A DNA stretch of 33,288 nucleotides from Polaromonas sp. Its GTDB lineage: Bacteria; Pseudomonadota; Gammaproteobacteria; Burkholderiales; Burkholderiaceae_C. The position numbers and the translations under genes are program-made. The notes beneath the pieces were generated by a model, which worked only from the letters and a program-made list of their open reading frames with translations, ran no database searches and was not told the DNA's origin. Location: positions 1-33,288 of the forward strand of contig PNNC01000084.1 of assembly GCA_013824015.1 (NCBI GenBank), written 5' to 3'. Each line of letters begins with the position of its first letter. Positions within the stretch are counted from its first letter, which is position 1. This document shows positions 1 through 7,664 of this stretch, in pieces.

Positions 1-1974
1 CACTTCGTAGGTGCGCTGGGCGCCGCGCCTGTCCTGCAGGAAACTGTCGGCTTCATCGAGCAGCAGCACGGCTTTCTCGGCCTCCGCCTCGGCAAACATC
101 GCCGCCATGTTCTGCTCGGTCTCACCGACGTACTTGCTCATCAGGTCACTGGCCTGCTTGATGATCAGCGGCCGTTCGAGTTCTTTGGCGATGTGTTCGG
201 CCAGCGCGGTCTTGCCGGTGCCGGGCGCGCCGTAAAAACACAGGCTGCCGTGGCCGCGGCTTTTGAGCGCCTGGACGATACGCCGCACATCAAAACGCGA
301 CTCAACGTTGAGCATGGACAGGTCGTAGGTGGTGACGCTGCGCCGCCCCGCGGCATCGGCCTTGTTGCCCAGCGCAAGGTCGGCATTTTTCAGCTGGCGC
401 TCGATCAGCGACTCCATCAGCGCCGTGTGCCCGCCGCCGAGGATGGCCTGCATGCCCGCGCCATCAGTGTGCTTGCCGGGTTCGCTGGCCAGCTTGGCAA
501 AACGCACCGCCGTGCGGATCTGCGCCGGTGTCAGGCCCTTGCGCGCCGTCAGGCGGGCGACAAAACCATCGCTGACAGCCACACCTTCCAGGGTCTTGCG
601 CACCAGGCCCTCGCGCGCGCCCGGCGGTGGGGACTTGAGCTCCAGGTGGTAGGCGAAACGCCGCCGGAAGGCCGGGTCGATCTGTTCAATCCGGTTGGTC
701 ACCCACAAGGTCGGCACGGTGTTCGATTCGAGGATCTGGTTGACCCAGGCCTTGCCGCTGACCGAGCCGGTGGCCGGCGCCACCAGCTGCTCGGAGCGCG
801 CCATCAACTGGGCGGCCTCACTGGAGATCGCCGGAAACACGTCCTCCACCTCGTCAAACAGCAGCGCGGCATGGGCGCTGCCCTTGAGAAACACCTGGGC
901 GATCTGCAGCGAGCGGTAGCGGTCGCGTCCGCTCAGCGAGTTGCCGTCGCGGTCGGCATACTCCACCTCGAACAGGTCCAGTCCGGCGGCCTGCGCCACC
1001 ACCTTGGCCAGCTCGGTCTTGCCGGTGCCGGGCGGTCCGTACAGCAGCACATTGACGCCCAGCTCCTTGCCGGCCACCGCATTGCGCAGCAAGGACACCA
1101 TCACCTGCGCGTCTTCATGGGCGAAGGAAAAGTCGGCCAGCCCCAGGCTGCTGCGATCCACCGGCCGCGTGAACACGGCCATCAGTTCGGTCTGGTCGCG
1201 GTACTCACGCATCAGCACCGGCGGCAATTTCTCGCTGACCTTCATGAGGTCGGCCAGGTCGGTGATGTTGTGCTCGGAGATCAGGTTCTCCACCATGCCG
1301 ATACGCTCCAGCCGCGAGCCGGCGCGCAGCGCCTCGGCCACCTCGTTGGCCTTGACCCCCGCGACCTCGGCAATCGCGGCATGGGCTTCGGGGGCGTTGT
1401 TGACCTTGAACTCGACCAGCAGCGAGCGCAGGTCGCGCTGGTAACGCGCCAGCGTGCCGTACAGCAGCAGCGCGCGTTCGGCCTGGTTGAGCTGCAGCAG
1501 GTTGGCCAGCGCATCGATGTTTTTTTCAACCAGCGTGGATTGTTTTTTGAGGGCGTGGGTCAGCCAGTCCCCGGTGGCGCTCAGCACCGACAGCAGGTCC
1601 TTGGGCTGGTCCTTGGCATGTTCGTCGAGGTAAAAAAACAGCGTGCCCTCTTCGTAGGGGCCGCGCCAGGCACCATGCCGCGTCAGAAAGGCGGCGTCAC
1701 TGAGGGCCTCATGCCCGCGCCAGAATTCGTTGTCGCGGCAGCGGCGTCCCAGGAATTCGCGCAGGCGTTGCAGCGCAGGCAGCGGCCACACCAGGTGCCG
1801 CCCGGACAGCGACAGCAGGCTGTTGAGGTCGCGCCGCACATTGAACTTGGCGCCCTGGCGCGCCGCCAGTGTCAGCACAAAATGGGAGCACATCAGGTCC
1901 AGCACCGGCGCGTCCTTGAGGCCGGGAGACAGCAGCAGCTGACCGTGCTTGTCGGCACCCAAACGCTTGTTCAT
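1..1974 (-). CDS. Two-module AAA ATPase, C-terminus cut by window edge
   Basis: This minus-strand gene starts with ATG at 1974, eight bases after a GGAGG ribosome binding site, and stays open to base 1, giving 658 residues with no stop. It carries two AAA modules. The first has a Walker A (GPPGTGKT, about residues 313-320), a Walker B ending in LLFDEVEDVF (about 370), and a sensor-1/arginine region (TNRIEQIDPAFRRR). The second has GAPGTGKT (about 583) and LLLDEADSF (about 636) before the edge. The first 300 residues are mostly helical-looking and match no domain I can name. By family it is a SpoVK-like (COG0464) ATPase that would remodel or unfold proteins in the cytoplasm. The substrate is unknown. 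It is divergent from the threonine dehydratase gene. The AAA assignment is firm and the role is not. Confidence 0.9.
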   Translation of the reverse strand, partial: MNKRLGADKHGQLLLSPGLKDAPVLDLMCSHFVLTLAARQGAKFNVRRDLNSLLSLSGRHLVWPLPALQRLREFLGRRCRDNEFWRGHEALSDAAFLTRHGAWRGPYEEGTLFFYLDEHAKDQPKDLLSVLSATGDWLTHALKKQSTLVEKNIDALANLLQLNQAERALLLYGTLARYQRDLRSLLVEFKVNNAPEAHAAIAEVAGVKANEVAEALRAGSRLERIGMVENLISEHNITDLADLMKVSEKLPPVLMREYRDQTELMAVFTRPVDRSSLGLADFSFAHEDAQVMVSLLRNAVAGKELGVNVLLYGPPGTGKTELAKVVAQAAGLDLFEVEYADRDGNSLSGRDRYRSLQIAQVFLKGSAHAALLFDEVEDVFPAISSEAAQLMARSEQLVAPATGSVSGKAWVNQILESNTVPTLWVTNRIEQIDPAFRRRFAYHLELKSPPPGAREGLVRKTLEGVAVSDGFVARLTARKGLTPAQIRTAVRFAKLASEPGKHTDGAGMQAILGGGHTALMESLIERQLKNADLALGNKADAAGRRSVTTYDLSMLNVESRFDVRRIVQALKSRGHGSLCFYGAPGTGKTALAEHIAKELERPLIIKQASDLMSKYVGETEQNMAAMFAEAEAEKAVLLLDEADSFLQDRRGAQRTYEV

Positions 1975-2167
1975 CGATGGACCTCCAGCCTGGAAGGAAA
2001 AACTATCTGCGCCGTCAGGGCACAGATGCCATATGCCCAACCATAACGCAGCTTGCGGCCTGATGGAAGACACCGCGCAAAAGCCCCCGTGTGGATTGCG
2101 CCACAAAAGCCGCCACAATCGGTGCTCCCGCAAAAATGCCGTGACAGCCCCACCCGCCAGGAGCACC

Positions 2168-3370
2168 ATGCTTGGATTTGCCGATATTGAAGCCGCCGCC
2201 CGCAGGCTGCAGGGCCAGTTGCTCGATACCCCTTGTGTCGCGTCGAAAACGCTGTCGCAGATCACCGGCGCGGACGTGTTCCTCAAGTTCGAGAACCTGC
2301 AGTACACCGCTTCCTTCAAGGAGCGCGGCGCCTGCAACAAGCTGGTGCAACTGACGGCGCAGGAGCAGCGCCGCGGCGTGATTGCCATGAGCGCCGGCAA
2401 CCATGCCCAGGGCGTGGCCTACCATGCGCAGCGTCTCGGCCTGCGCGCGGTGATCGTGATGCCGCGCTTCACGCCCGGCGTCAAGATTGACCGCACCCGC
2501 GGCTTCGGCGCGGAAGTGGTGCTGCACGGCGACACGCTGGAGGAATCACGCAGCCACGCGCTGGAGCTGGCGCAGCGTGAAGGCCTGGTGTTTGTCCACC
2601 CCTACGACGATGAAGCCATCGTGGCCGGCCAGGGAACGGTGGGCCTGGAGATGCTGCGGGCCGTGCCCGAACTTGACACCCTGGTCGTCGCGGTCGGCGG
2701 TGGCGGCCTGATCGCCGGCATGGCCACGGCAGCCAGGGCGATCAAGCCCGGCATCGAAATCATCGGGGTGCAGACCTCGCGCTTCCCGGCGATGGTCAAC
2801 GCCATCAAGGGCACGCAGCATCCGCAGGGCGGCAGCACCATCGCCGAAGGCATTGCGGTCGGCACGCCCGGGCTGATTCCGCAGGCCATCATCGCGCGCC
2901 TGGTGGACGACCTGGTGCTGGTGGATGAGGGCGACATCGAGCAGGCCATGGTGATGCTGCTGGAAATCGAAAAAACCCTGGTGGAAGGCGCCGGCGCCGC
3001 CGGTCTGGCCGCGCTGCTCAAGTACCCGCAACGTTTCCAGGGCAAAAAAGTCGGCCTGGTGCTGTGCGGCGGCAACATCGATCCCTTGCTGCTGGCGGCC
3101 ATCATCGAGCGGGGCATGGTGCGCGCCGGCCGGCTGGCGCGCATCCGTGTCAGCGCGCGCGACGTGCCGGGCTCTCTGGCCAAGATCACCGCCACGGTGG
3201 CCGGCGCCGGCGCCAACATCGACGAGGTCCACCACCAGCGCGCGTTCACCATGCTGTCGGCGCAGAATGTGGACATCGAGCTGGTGATCCAGACGCGTGG
3301 CCGTGAACATATTGCGCAGGTGCTGGTCGTCCTGAAAGCAGCCGGTTTTGAAGCTGAGGAACAGTCTTGA
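2168..3370 (+). CDS. ilvA: Threonine ammonia-lyase (threonine dehydratase) with C-terminal ACT domain
   Basis: This 400-residue PLP enzyme is predicted to deaminate L-threonine to 2-oxobutanoate and ammonia in the cytoplasm, feeding isoleucine synthesis or threonine catabolism. The PLP lysine lies in SFKERG (Lys51), followed by SAGNHAQG (about 75) and the phosphate-binding glycine run GGGGLIAG (about 177). A single ACT-type regulatory domain occupies about residues 323-400 (RIRVSARDVPGSLAKI onward). That length and single ACT domain fit the short ilvA/tdcB-like form rather than the 500-residue form with two regulatory repeats, so its physiological direction is open. The ATG at 2168 follows AGGAG by five bases. 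In-frame codons further upstream lack homology and a binding site. Its stop overlaps the start of the thioesterase gene. Confidence 0.93.
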   Translation: MLGFADIEAAARRLQGQLLDTPCVASKTLSQITGADVFLKFENLQYTASFKERGACNKLVQLTAQEQRRGVIAMSAGNHAQGVAYHAQRLGLRAVIVMPRFTPGVKIDRTRGFGAEVVLHGDTLEESRSHALELAQREGLVFVHPYDDEAIVAGQGTVGLEMLRAVPELDTLVVAVGGGGLIAGMATAARAIKPGIEIIGVQTSRFPAMVNAIKGTQHPQGGSTIAEGIAVGTPGLIPQAIIARLVDDLVLVDEGDIEQAMVMLLEIEKTLVEGAGAAGLAALLKYPQRFQGKKVGLVLCGGNIDPLLLAAIIERGMVRAGRLARIRVSARDVPGSLAKITATVAGAGANIDEVHHQRAFTMLSAQNVDIELVIQTRGREHIAQVLVVLKAAGFEAEEQS

Positions 3371-3771
3371 ATACGGAAACACTGCAAGCCGCCCTGCCGG
3401 AATACTTCGCACCCTGGGTGCAGGCGCTGGGCCTGCGGGTAGAGGCCTTCGACGACCGGGGCGTCACCCTGCGCCTGCCGCAAAACCCGGCGCTGTCACG
3501 TGTCGGCGACATGCTTTGCGGCCAGGCCATGATGGCCGCCGCCGACACCGCCATGGTGCTGGCCCTGATCCATCATTTCGGGGAATTTCGGCCCTGCACC
3601 ACCGTGCAGATGAACAGCAGCTTCCTCAAGCCGCTGTCGAAACAGGATGCGCTGATCGAGGCGCGCGTGATACGCGCCGGCAAGTCGCTGGCCTTTGGCG
3701 AGATCGACATCCGCGGCGCGGACGATGGCAAAAGTGTCAGCCGCGCGACCACGACCTACGCGCTGCTCTGA
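3367..3771 (+). CDS. PaaI-family hotdog thioesterase
   Basis: This is a 134-residue hotdog-fold protein of the PaaI/YbgC-like acyl-CoA thioesterase type. The central stretch GDMLCGQAMMAAADTAM corresponds to the hotdog helix with its catalytic acidic residue, followed by the strand region with TTVQMNSSFLKPL. It likely hydrolyses an acyl- or aroyl-CoA; the substrate cannot be read from sequence. The start is TTG at 3367, which overlaps the upstream stop (TTGA). It has GAGGA six bases before it, and no in-frame ATG occurs before the conserved core, so TTG is the best choice. It is probably translationally coupled to the threonine dehydratase gene, although no metabolic link between them is obvious. 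Confidence 0.85.
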   Translation: MNTETLQAALPEYFAPWVQALGLRVEAFDDRGVTLRLPQNPALSRVGDMLCGQAMMAAADTAMVLALIHHFGEFRPCTTVQMNSSFLKPLSKQDALIEARVIRAGKSLAFGEIDIRGADDGKSVSRATTTYALL

Positions 3772-3774
3772 ACG

Positions 3775-4377
3775 CTACTTCAGGTGCTTGCTCATTCTGG
3801 CCGCAAACAGCTGCGGGATGCTGACGCTGCGACGGCCGGGCAGCAACTCGAAACCATCACCGGCGCGAACACGGCCCGGGCTCAGCACCGACAGGTAAAA
3901 GCCGCAAAAGCCGCTGTGCGCCATCATTCGCGAAGCGCGTGCAAAGCCCATCGCGGCATTGAACTTGTGACACGGTTCGCGCGGAATGCGCACCTGAAGC
4001 TCGCAATCCGGGAACTTCAGTACATCGCCGGCCCACACCCCGCTTTCGAGCAGGCCTTGCAGGGTCAGGTTTTCACCGAGGCTGCCCCAGGGCAGGCTGT
4101 CATCGATCAGGCCCAGGCCCTGTTCGCGCCGCGCGGCCTGCCAGAACGGGTAGTGTTCCGCCGGATACGCATACACGGCTTTTTCCAGCCCGCCGTGGAT
4201 GGACAGGTCGGCCTGTTCATCGCCCATCAGGCCCAGGGGAAGCACCGGCACGGCACCGGTCACCGGGCGTTTGACCATGCCGGTCAGCACGTTGCGCCCG
4301 CCCATCGGAACACGGCGGGCGGCGCCCACCTGGACCGACAGCAGGCGCCGCGCCGTGCCGGTGTCCGCTAGTTCCAT
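3775..4377 (-). CDS. MOSC domain protein, YiiM-like
   Basis: The 200-residue protein has the MOSC fold seen in molybdenum-cofactor sulfurase C-termini and in YiiM. Diagnostic segments are GDEQADLSIHGGLEKAVYAYPAEHY, GENLTLQGL, and the conserved cysteine in PREPCHKF (about residue 135) that binds the cofactor in this family. YiiM in E. coli reduces N-hydroxylated bases such as 6-hydroxylaminopurine; a similar role here is inference. The gene converges on the thioesterase with only three bases between stops. Its start overlaps the end of the lipoprotein gene by ten bases, so the two are probably cotranscribed. Confidence 0.88.
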   Translation of the reverse strand: MELADTGTARRLLSVQVGAARRVPMGGRNVLTGMVKRPVTGAVPVLPLGLMGDEQADLSIHGGLEKAVYAYPAEHYPFWQAARREQGLGLIDDSLPWGSLGENLTLQGLLESGVWAGDVLKFPDCELQVRIPREPCHKFNAAMGFARASRMMAHSGFCGFYLSVLSPGRVRAGDGFELLPGRRSVSIPQLFAARMSKHLK

Positions 4378-4832
4378 CCGATCACTTCGAAACCCCGCTC
4401 GGCCAGACAGCGCTGCACGAAGTTGCGGTAGGTGCTGCTGGGCCGGTCATTGCGGAAGGCGCCCTGGACCGCACCGGCTGAACCGCCCACCGCCGCGCCG
4501 GCGGCGCCCGCGCGGACCACGCCTTCGCTGCCCCGGCCGGTGATCAGCGCGCCGACCGCCGAAGCCACCGCCCCGGTGGCCGCACCGACGCCGGCGCCGC
4601 GGGCGACGGCATTGCTTTTTTCATCGGGTGTCAGCCCGGCCGATGCCGCCCGGGCCATGCAGGCATCGGCCTCGGCACGGCCCTGGGCATCACCAACACG
4701 GTTCAGGGTGGCATTGGGGTACAGCACGGGCCGCGCCGAGGGGCTGTGGCTGCCGGTGCTGGCGCAAGCGGCCAGCCCGCCCAGCAGCAGGGCAGCAAGG
4801 CAGGCACGGCCTGGGGGGGCGAAGGAATTCAT
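4368..4832 (-). CDS. Glycine-zipper lipoprotein
   Basis: The 154-residue product begins with a lipoprotein signal peptide ending in a LAAC lipobox (Cys23), so it should be lipidated and membrane-anchored. Residues about 75-120 are a glycine/alanine-rich stretch with GxxxG spacing (GAGVGAATGAVASAVGALITG and a second half), typical of glycine-zipper outer-membrane proteins. A C-terminal segment has two cysteine-flanked conserved-looking pieces (YRNFVQRCLAERGFEVIGWN). The ATG at 4832 is preceded by GGAG; longer readings upstream are basic and proline-rich and look untranslated. Function is unknown. Confidence 0.85.
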   Translation of the reverse strand: MNSFAPPGRACLAALLLGGLAACASTGSHSPSARPVLYPNATLNRVGDAQGRAEADACMARAASAGLTPDEKSNAVARGAGVGAATGAVASAVGALITGRGSEGVVRAGAAGAAVGGSAGAVQGAFRNDRPSSTYRNFVQRCLAERGFEVIGWN

Positions 4833-4939
4833 GGCAGGCTCCGGAACGGGATGGTGGCGCAAGGGCCGGGGCGGGGCTGCCCCGGCGCCGATAACCCGCA
4901 TGTTAGCGGTCGGCCTGCCAGAGGCGGCGTGTGAAAAGG

Positions 4940-4945
4940 TAAAAT
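4940..4945 (+). promoter_or_regulatory. -10-like hexamer before the 54-residue membrane protein gene
   Basis: TAAAAT lies 34 bases before the ATG at 4980. No good -35 element is visible upstream. A short CGGG/CCCG hairpin could form in the leader. Confidence 0.35.
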
Positions 4946-4979
4946 AGCGGGGTTGTCCCGTTTTCAGGAATTCCCCACC

Positions 4980-5144
4980 ATGTCCAGCCCAGAACAAACC
5001 ACCAACGCCGCCCACAGCAGCCCGACCCACGCCCAGGAACAGGATGCCGTCGAGGCCATCGTCCCGATGATGCCCCTGGTGTTGCCTGTGGCCGGTGCGG
5101 TCCTGATGTTCTTGCTGGCGTTTATCGCCATCTACATGGCCTGA
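4980..5144 (+). CDS. Small single-pass membrane protein (54 residues)
   Basis: The ATG at 4980 follows AGGAA by nine bases. The first 28 residues are polar and rich in Ser, Thr, Gln and His. Residues about 29-53 form one hydrophobic helix (MMPLVLPVAGAVLMFLLAF) running to the C-terminus. No family is recognised. An upstream in-frame codon at 4953 would add nine residues but has no binding site. The gene stands alone between divergent and convergent neighbours, with a hairpin-forming stretch downstream. Confidence 0.7.
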   Translation: MSSPEQTTNAAHSSPTHAQEQDAVEAIVPMMPLVLPVAGAVLMFLLAFIAIYMA

Positions 5145-5152
5145 TTCCAGCG

Positions 5153-5182
5153 GGCAGCGGGACAAGCGCAGTCCCCCGCCCA
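5153..5182. terminator. GC-rich hairpin between convergent genes
   Basis: GCGGGAC and GTCCCCCGC can pair around a short loop between the small membrane protein stop (5144) and the O-antigen ligase stop (5203). There is no clear T-run on either side, so this may end transcription weakly or simply be a stable 3-prime structure. Confidence 0.4.
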
Positions 5183-5202
5183 CTAGCGCCACGCGGCTTC
5201 AC

Positions 5203-6507
5203 TCAGGAAGCAGCACCTTCACGAGGTGCAGCGACTTGCTGGCGATCCGGCGCGCGGCTGACCATCAGTATTCCCACGATAAACGCAATCAGGTGGCCTT
5301 CGGGAAAGGTCCGGAAGTGGCCGCTGAACAGGCTGGTCGCGCACCAGGCCAGCAGACAGCCCGCCGCCATTTTCCCGTAAAGGCTTCCGCTCCTGAGGCA
5401 GTAGCTCAGGATCACGCCCATCATGGCCAGGAAGGCCGCCAGCCCGATCAGCCCGTTTTCTGTCGCGATGAACAGGTACTGGTTGTGCGGGTCGTCAAAC
5501 GGAATGGCGCGCCAGCCGGTGTATTTTTCGGCCGCAATGGCACTGAAACTCTGTTTGAAACTGCCGGTGCCCACGCCCAGCAACGGTCTTTCGCGAATCA
5601 TGCCCAGGGTGGTCTGGGCCATCAGCATTCTGCGTCCCAGCGAGGTTTCCTCTGACACCGTGGAAAAGTTCCGTGCCTCCATGAAGCCGGTGGTCACCCG
5701 TTGATGGACCGAGGTGGACAGATTGAAGGCCAGAAGGCCCATCACCAGCGCCGCCAGGGCCCCGATCAGGACGCCCTTGAAGCCCCGCCACATGGCAAAA
5801 CACCAGACCACCAGCACCAGGAAAACCACATAACCGCTTCGGCCCGGCGTCACCAGCGCGATGTTGGCCACAAACGCGACCGCCAGCGCCGCAAACCCGA
5901 CGCGCCAGCCCCGGTTTGTCCGCTGCGCAGCCAGCCACAGCGCCACAAAAGTCGCCAGGGCAAAGGCCATGCTCTGGGTGGCATAGGACCGGAACACATT
6001 GTCCGGCGTCAGCGGCGCGCCCGATCTCACGATCAGCTTGAGCACTTCCCCCGAGGCGACGGTCTGCTGGGCCACCAGTGTCTTCAGCCCGAAAGACACC
6101 AGCAAGCCCGCCGCACACGTGGCCAGAAAGGCGATCAGAAACCGGCGTTTGGGCGCTTCGTCGGAAAACACCAGTGCCAGCGGGAGGATGTACACAATCT
6201 TCCGCTCTGAAAAGATGCTGGCCCAGCCCGACGCCACGGGTGCTTGGGTATAACTCAGGCCGACCACCTGCCAGCCGATGTAGATGGCGATGGCGATGGC
6301 CACGCCCACCGGGAAGTTCCGGGTATCCAGATGCCGGCGATGGCTGGACAGGCACACCCAGACAAACAGCAGCAGGAAAAGCAGGAAGCCGAAATTCGCC
6401 AGCGCCGTGGAGAACAGGTTGGCGCAGACGGCAAATATCGCCGTGTTCTGGGTCCAGGTGATCAGGGCAGAGGGCGGCGCGGCGGGCAGGTGGGAGGTGG
6501 CGGTCAT
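5203..6507 (-). CDS. O-antigen ligase / polymerase (WaaL/Wzy family)
   Basis: The 434-residue polytopic membrane protein has about ten to twelve hydrophobic segments and a large periplasmic loop. That loop holds the two hallmarks of the Wzy_C family: RPLLGVGTGSF (about residue 309) and DDPHNQYLF (about 339, with the conserved histidine). Family members transfer polymerised O-antigen to lipid A-core (WaaL) or polymerise repeat units (Wzy) in the inner membrane; sequence alone does not separate these. It follows the family 25 glycosyltransferase by 30 bases on the same strand, which supports a lipopolysaccharide or surface-glycan role. The binding site is weak. Confidence 0.87.
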   Translation of the reverse strand: MTATSHLPAAPPSALITWTQNTAIFAVCANLFSTALANFGFLLFLLLFVWVCLSSHRRHLDTRNFPVGVAIAIAIYIGWQVVGLSYTQAPVASGWASIFSERKIVYILPLALVFSDEAPKRRFLIAFLATCAAGLLVSFGLKTLVAQQTVASGEVLKLIVRSGAPLTPDNVFRSYATQSMAFALATFVALWLAAQRTNRGWRVGFAALAVAFVANIALVTPGRSGYVVFLVLVVWCFAMWRGFKGVLIGALAALVMGLLAFNLSTSVHQRVTTGFMEARNFSTVSEETSLGRRMLMAQTTLGMIRERPLLGVGTGSFKQSFSAIAAEKYTGWRAIPFDDPHNQYLFIATENGLIGLAAFLAMMGVILSYCLRSGSLYGKMAAGCLLAWCATSLFSGHFRTFPEGHLIAFIVGILMVSRAPDRQQVAAPREGAAS

Positions 6508-6537
6508 CGGGAAGGGTTCCAGTTGGTGGCGGCTCGC

Positions 6538-7287
6538 CTAGTCATGCCGGCGGCGGCGCCAGAGCTTTTTCCAGCGGAACTGCAGCGCCTGAAACCACAG
6601 CGGGTGCGACTTGTCCAGTGCCGATGAAAATTTGCCGTTGTGGCTGCCTTGCTCGACCACCGGCGGCTCCAGCCAGAACATCGGGGTGGCCAGCGTCCGG
6701 TCAATGTGTTCGAAGGTGTGGTCGATCGGCAGTGTGATGCCGTTGGCCTCTATCCAGTCCAGCCGCCGCTGAACGGTGGCCCGGGAGACGATGTAGGAGT
6801 CCGCAAACTTGCCCTGGTTGCGCGGGTACAGCCACTGACCGGCGCGGATCTGTTCGTGCGGAACGTAGTAGTGGCCGCCGCAACCCAGAAACGTCACATG
6901 CGGATCGCCGAGGGCCAGCTCTTCCTGCATCAGGCCGTTCAGGGCCGGCCAGAACTGCGCGGAAAAAATCACGTCGTCTTCGAGGATCAGGGCCCGCGAC
7001 AGACCGCGCTCCAGAATCAGCCGGTGCGCCTGCCAGTGTTTGAGTGCGCAGGACTGCTGCGCCGGCGACAGCTTGTCACCGCGAAACAGCCGCTGCCGCA
7101 GGTCCTCGGGAATGGCGGGGATGTCGAAGTCGAGCACAAACTCATACGGCAGGCCCAGGCCCGCCATCTGGGCCTCGATAAAACGCCGCCGCTCGACGAA
7201 GCTGCCCGCATGGATCACAAAAATGGCGTCCAGTCCCGCGGGCAGGGCCTGCGGGGCGACCGATGGGGCGGTGGGGGGCAGGGACAT
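6538..7287 (-). CDS. Family 25 glycosyltransferase (LPS biosynthesis)
   Basis: The 249-residue protein matches the family 25 (LgtB/Lex-type) pattern: an N-terminal IFVIHAGSFVERRRFIEAQ segment, the conserved LSPAQQSCALKHWQ region, and the ILEDDVIF acidic metal-binding motif near residue 103. It would transfer a sugar from a nucleotide donor to a lipopolysaccharide or glycan acceptor at the cytoplasmic face. The ATG at 7287 is chosen; a GTG fifteen codons upstream is possible, and neither has a good Shine-Dalgarno sequence. The C-terminus is strongly basic (WKKLWRRRRHD), fitting membrane association. It sits directly upstream of the O-antigen ligase. Confidence 0.88.
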   Translation of the reverse strand: MSLPPTAPSVAPQALPAGLDAIFVIHAGSFVERRRFIEAQMAGLGLPYEFVLDFDIPAIPEDLRQRLFRGDKLSPAQQSCALKHWQAHRLILERGLSRALILEDDVIFSAQFWPALNGLMQEELALGDPHVTFLGCGGHYYVPHEQIRAGQWLYPRNQGKFADSYIVSRATVQRRLDWIEANGITLPIDHTFEHIDRTLATPMFWLEPPVVEQGSHNGKFSSALDKSHPLWFQALQFRWKKLWRRRRHD

Positions 7288-7664
7288 GGAAGCTGGACGG
7301 GAACGTGCGGTACCGGGACGGCGGCAGATCACCGGATTCTAGGCGACCCCGCCGCCGGCGCCGGGCCAGGCCCGGCTGCGGGCCAGGCCGCCTGATTTCC
7401 GGCAAGCCGGTCAGCACTGCCGGAACCGCAGCATAGGCAATGCATAACCTCATGCAGGTTTTGCATATGTTTTGCCTGTACCCGCGCGGTAACTTCCGAC
7501 TATGTTCTTAAAATGAATTTTCCAGGCGGCCCGCGGAGCGCCGGACAGCGAGTCTCCACCCGCGATTTGAAGCAGGATCCAGCGCCATTCCGACAGGCGC
7601 CCCGATGCGGCAGTGCTGCACCGGGCGTCTGTCGAAATCACGCTTTTTAACTTTGGAGCTCCCG
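7288..7664. other. 377-base intergenic region between glycosyltransferase gene and pckG
   Basis: It separates two divergent genes. It is locally AT-richer at 7440-7520, where the palindrome described separately lies. A TAAAAT hexamer at 7509-7514 could be a pckG -10, with no convincing -35. The longest plus-strand reading frame here (from 7514, about 45 codons) is proline/arginine-rich with no binding site and is not called. Confidence 0.6.
7440..7466. promoter_or_regulatory. 27-base operator-like palindrome upstream of pckG
   Basis: ATGCATAACCT (7440-7450) and AGGTTTTGCAT (7456-7466) are inverted with 10 of 11 positions matching around a CATGC centre. It sits about 200 bases before the pckG start in an AT-rich patch, which is where a regulator of gluconeogenesis could bind. 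No cognate regulator is identified. Confidence 0.5.

Noticed and set aside
193..2046. Long plus-strand open frame (617 codons) opposite the AAA ATPase gene
   Set aside because: Rich in Gln, His, Arg and Gly with no domain; it is the antisense shadow of a clear AAA gene in high-GC DNA.
7472..7506. TTGCCT and TATGTT as a pckG promoter
   Set aside because: The spacing of 23 bases is too long for a sigma-70 promoter.
7514..7650. Roughly 45-codon plus-strand frame upstream of pckG as a leader peptide
   Set aside because: No ribosome binding site, no attenuator-like hairpin pair, composition like untranslated GC-rich DNA.
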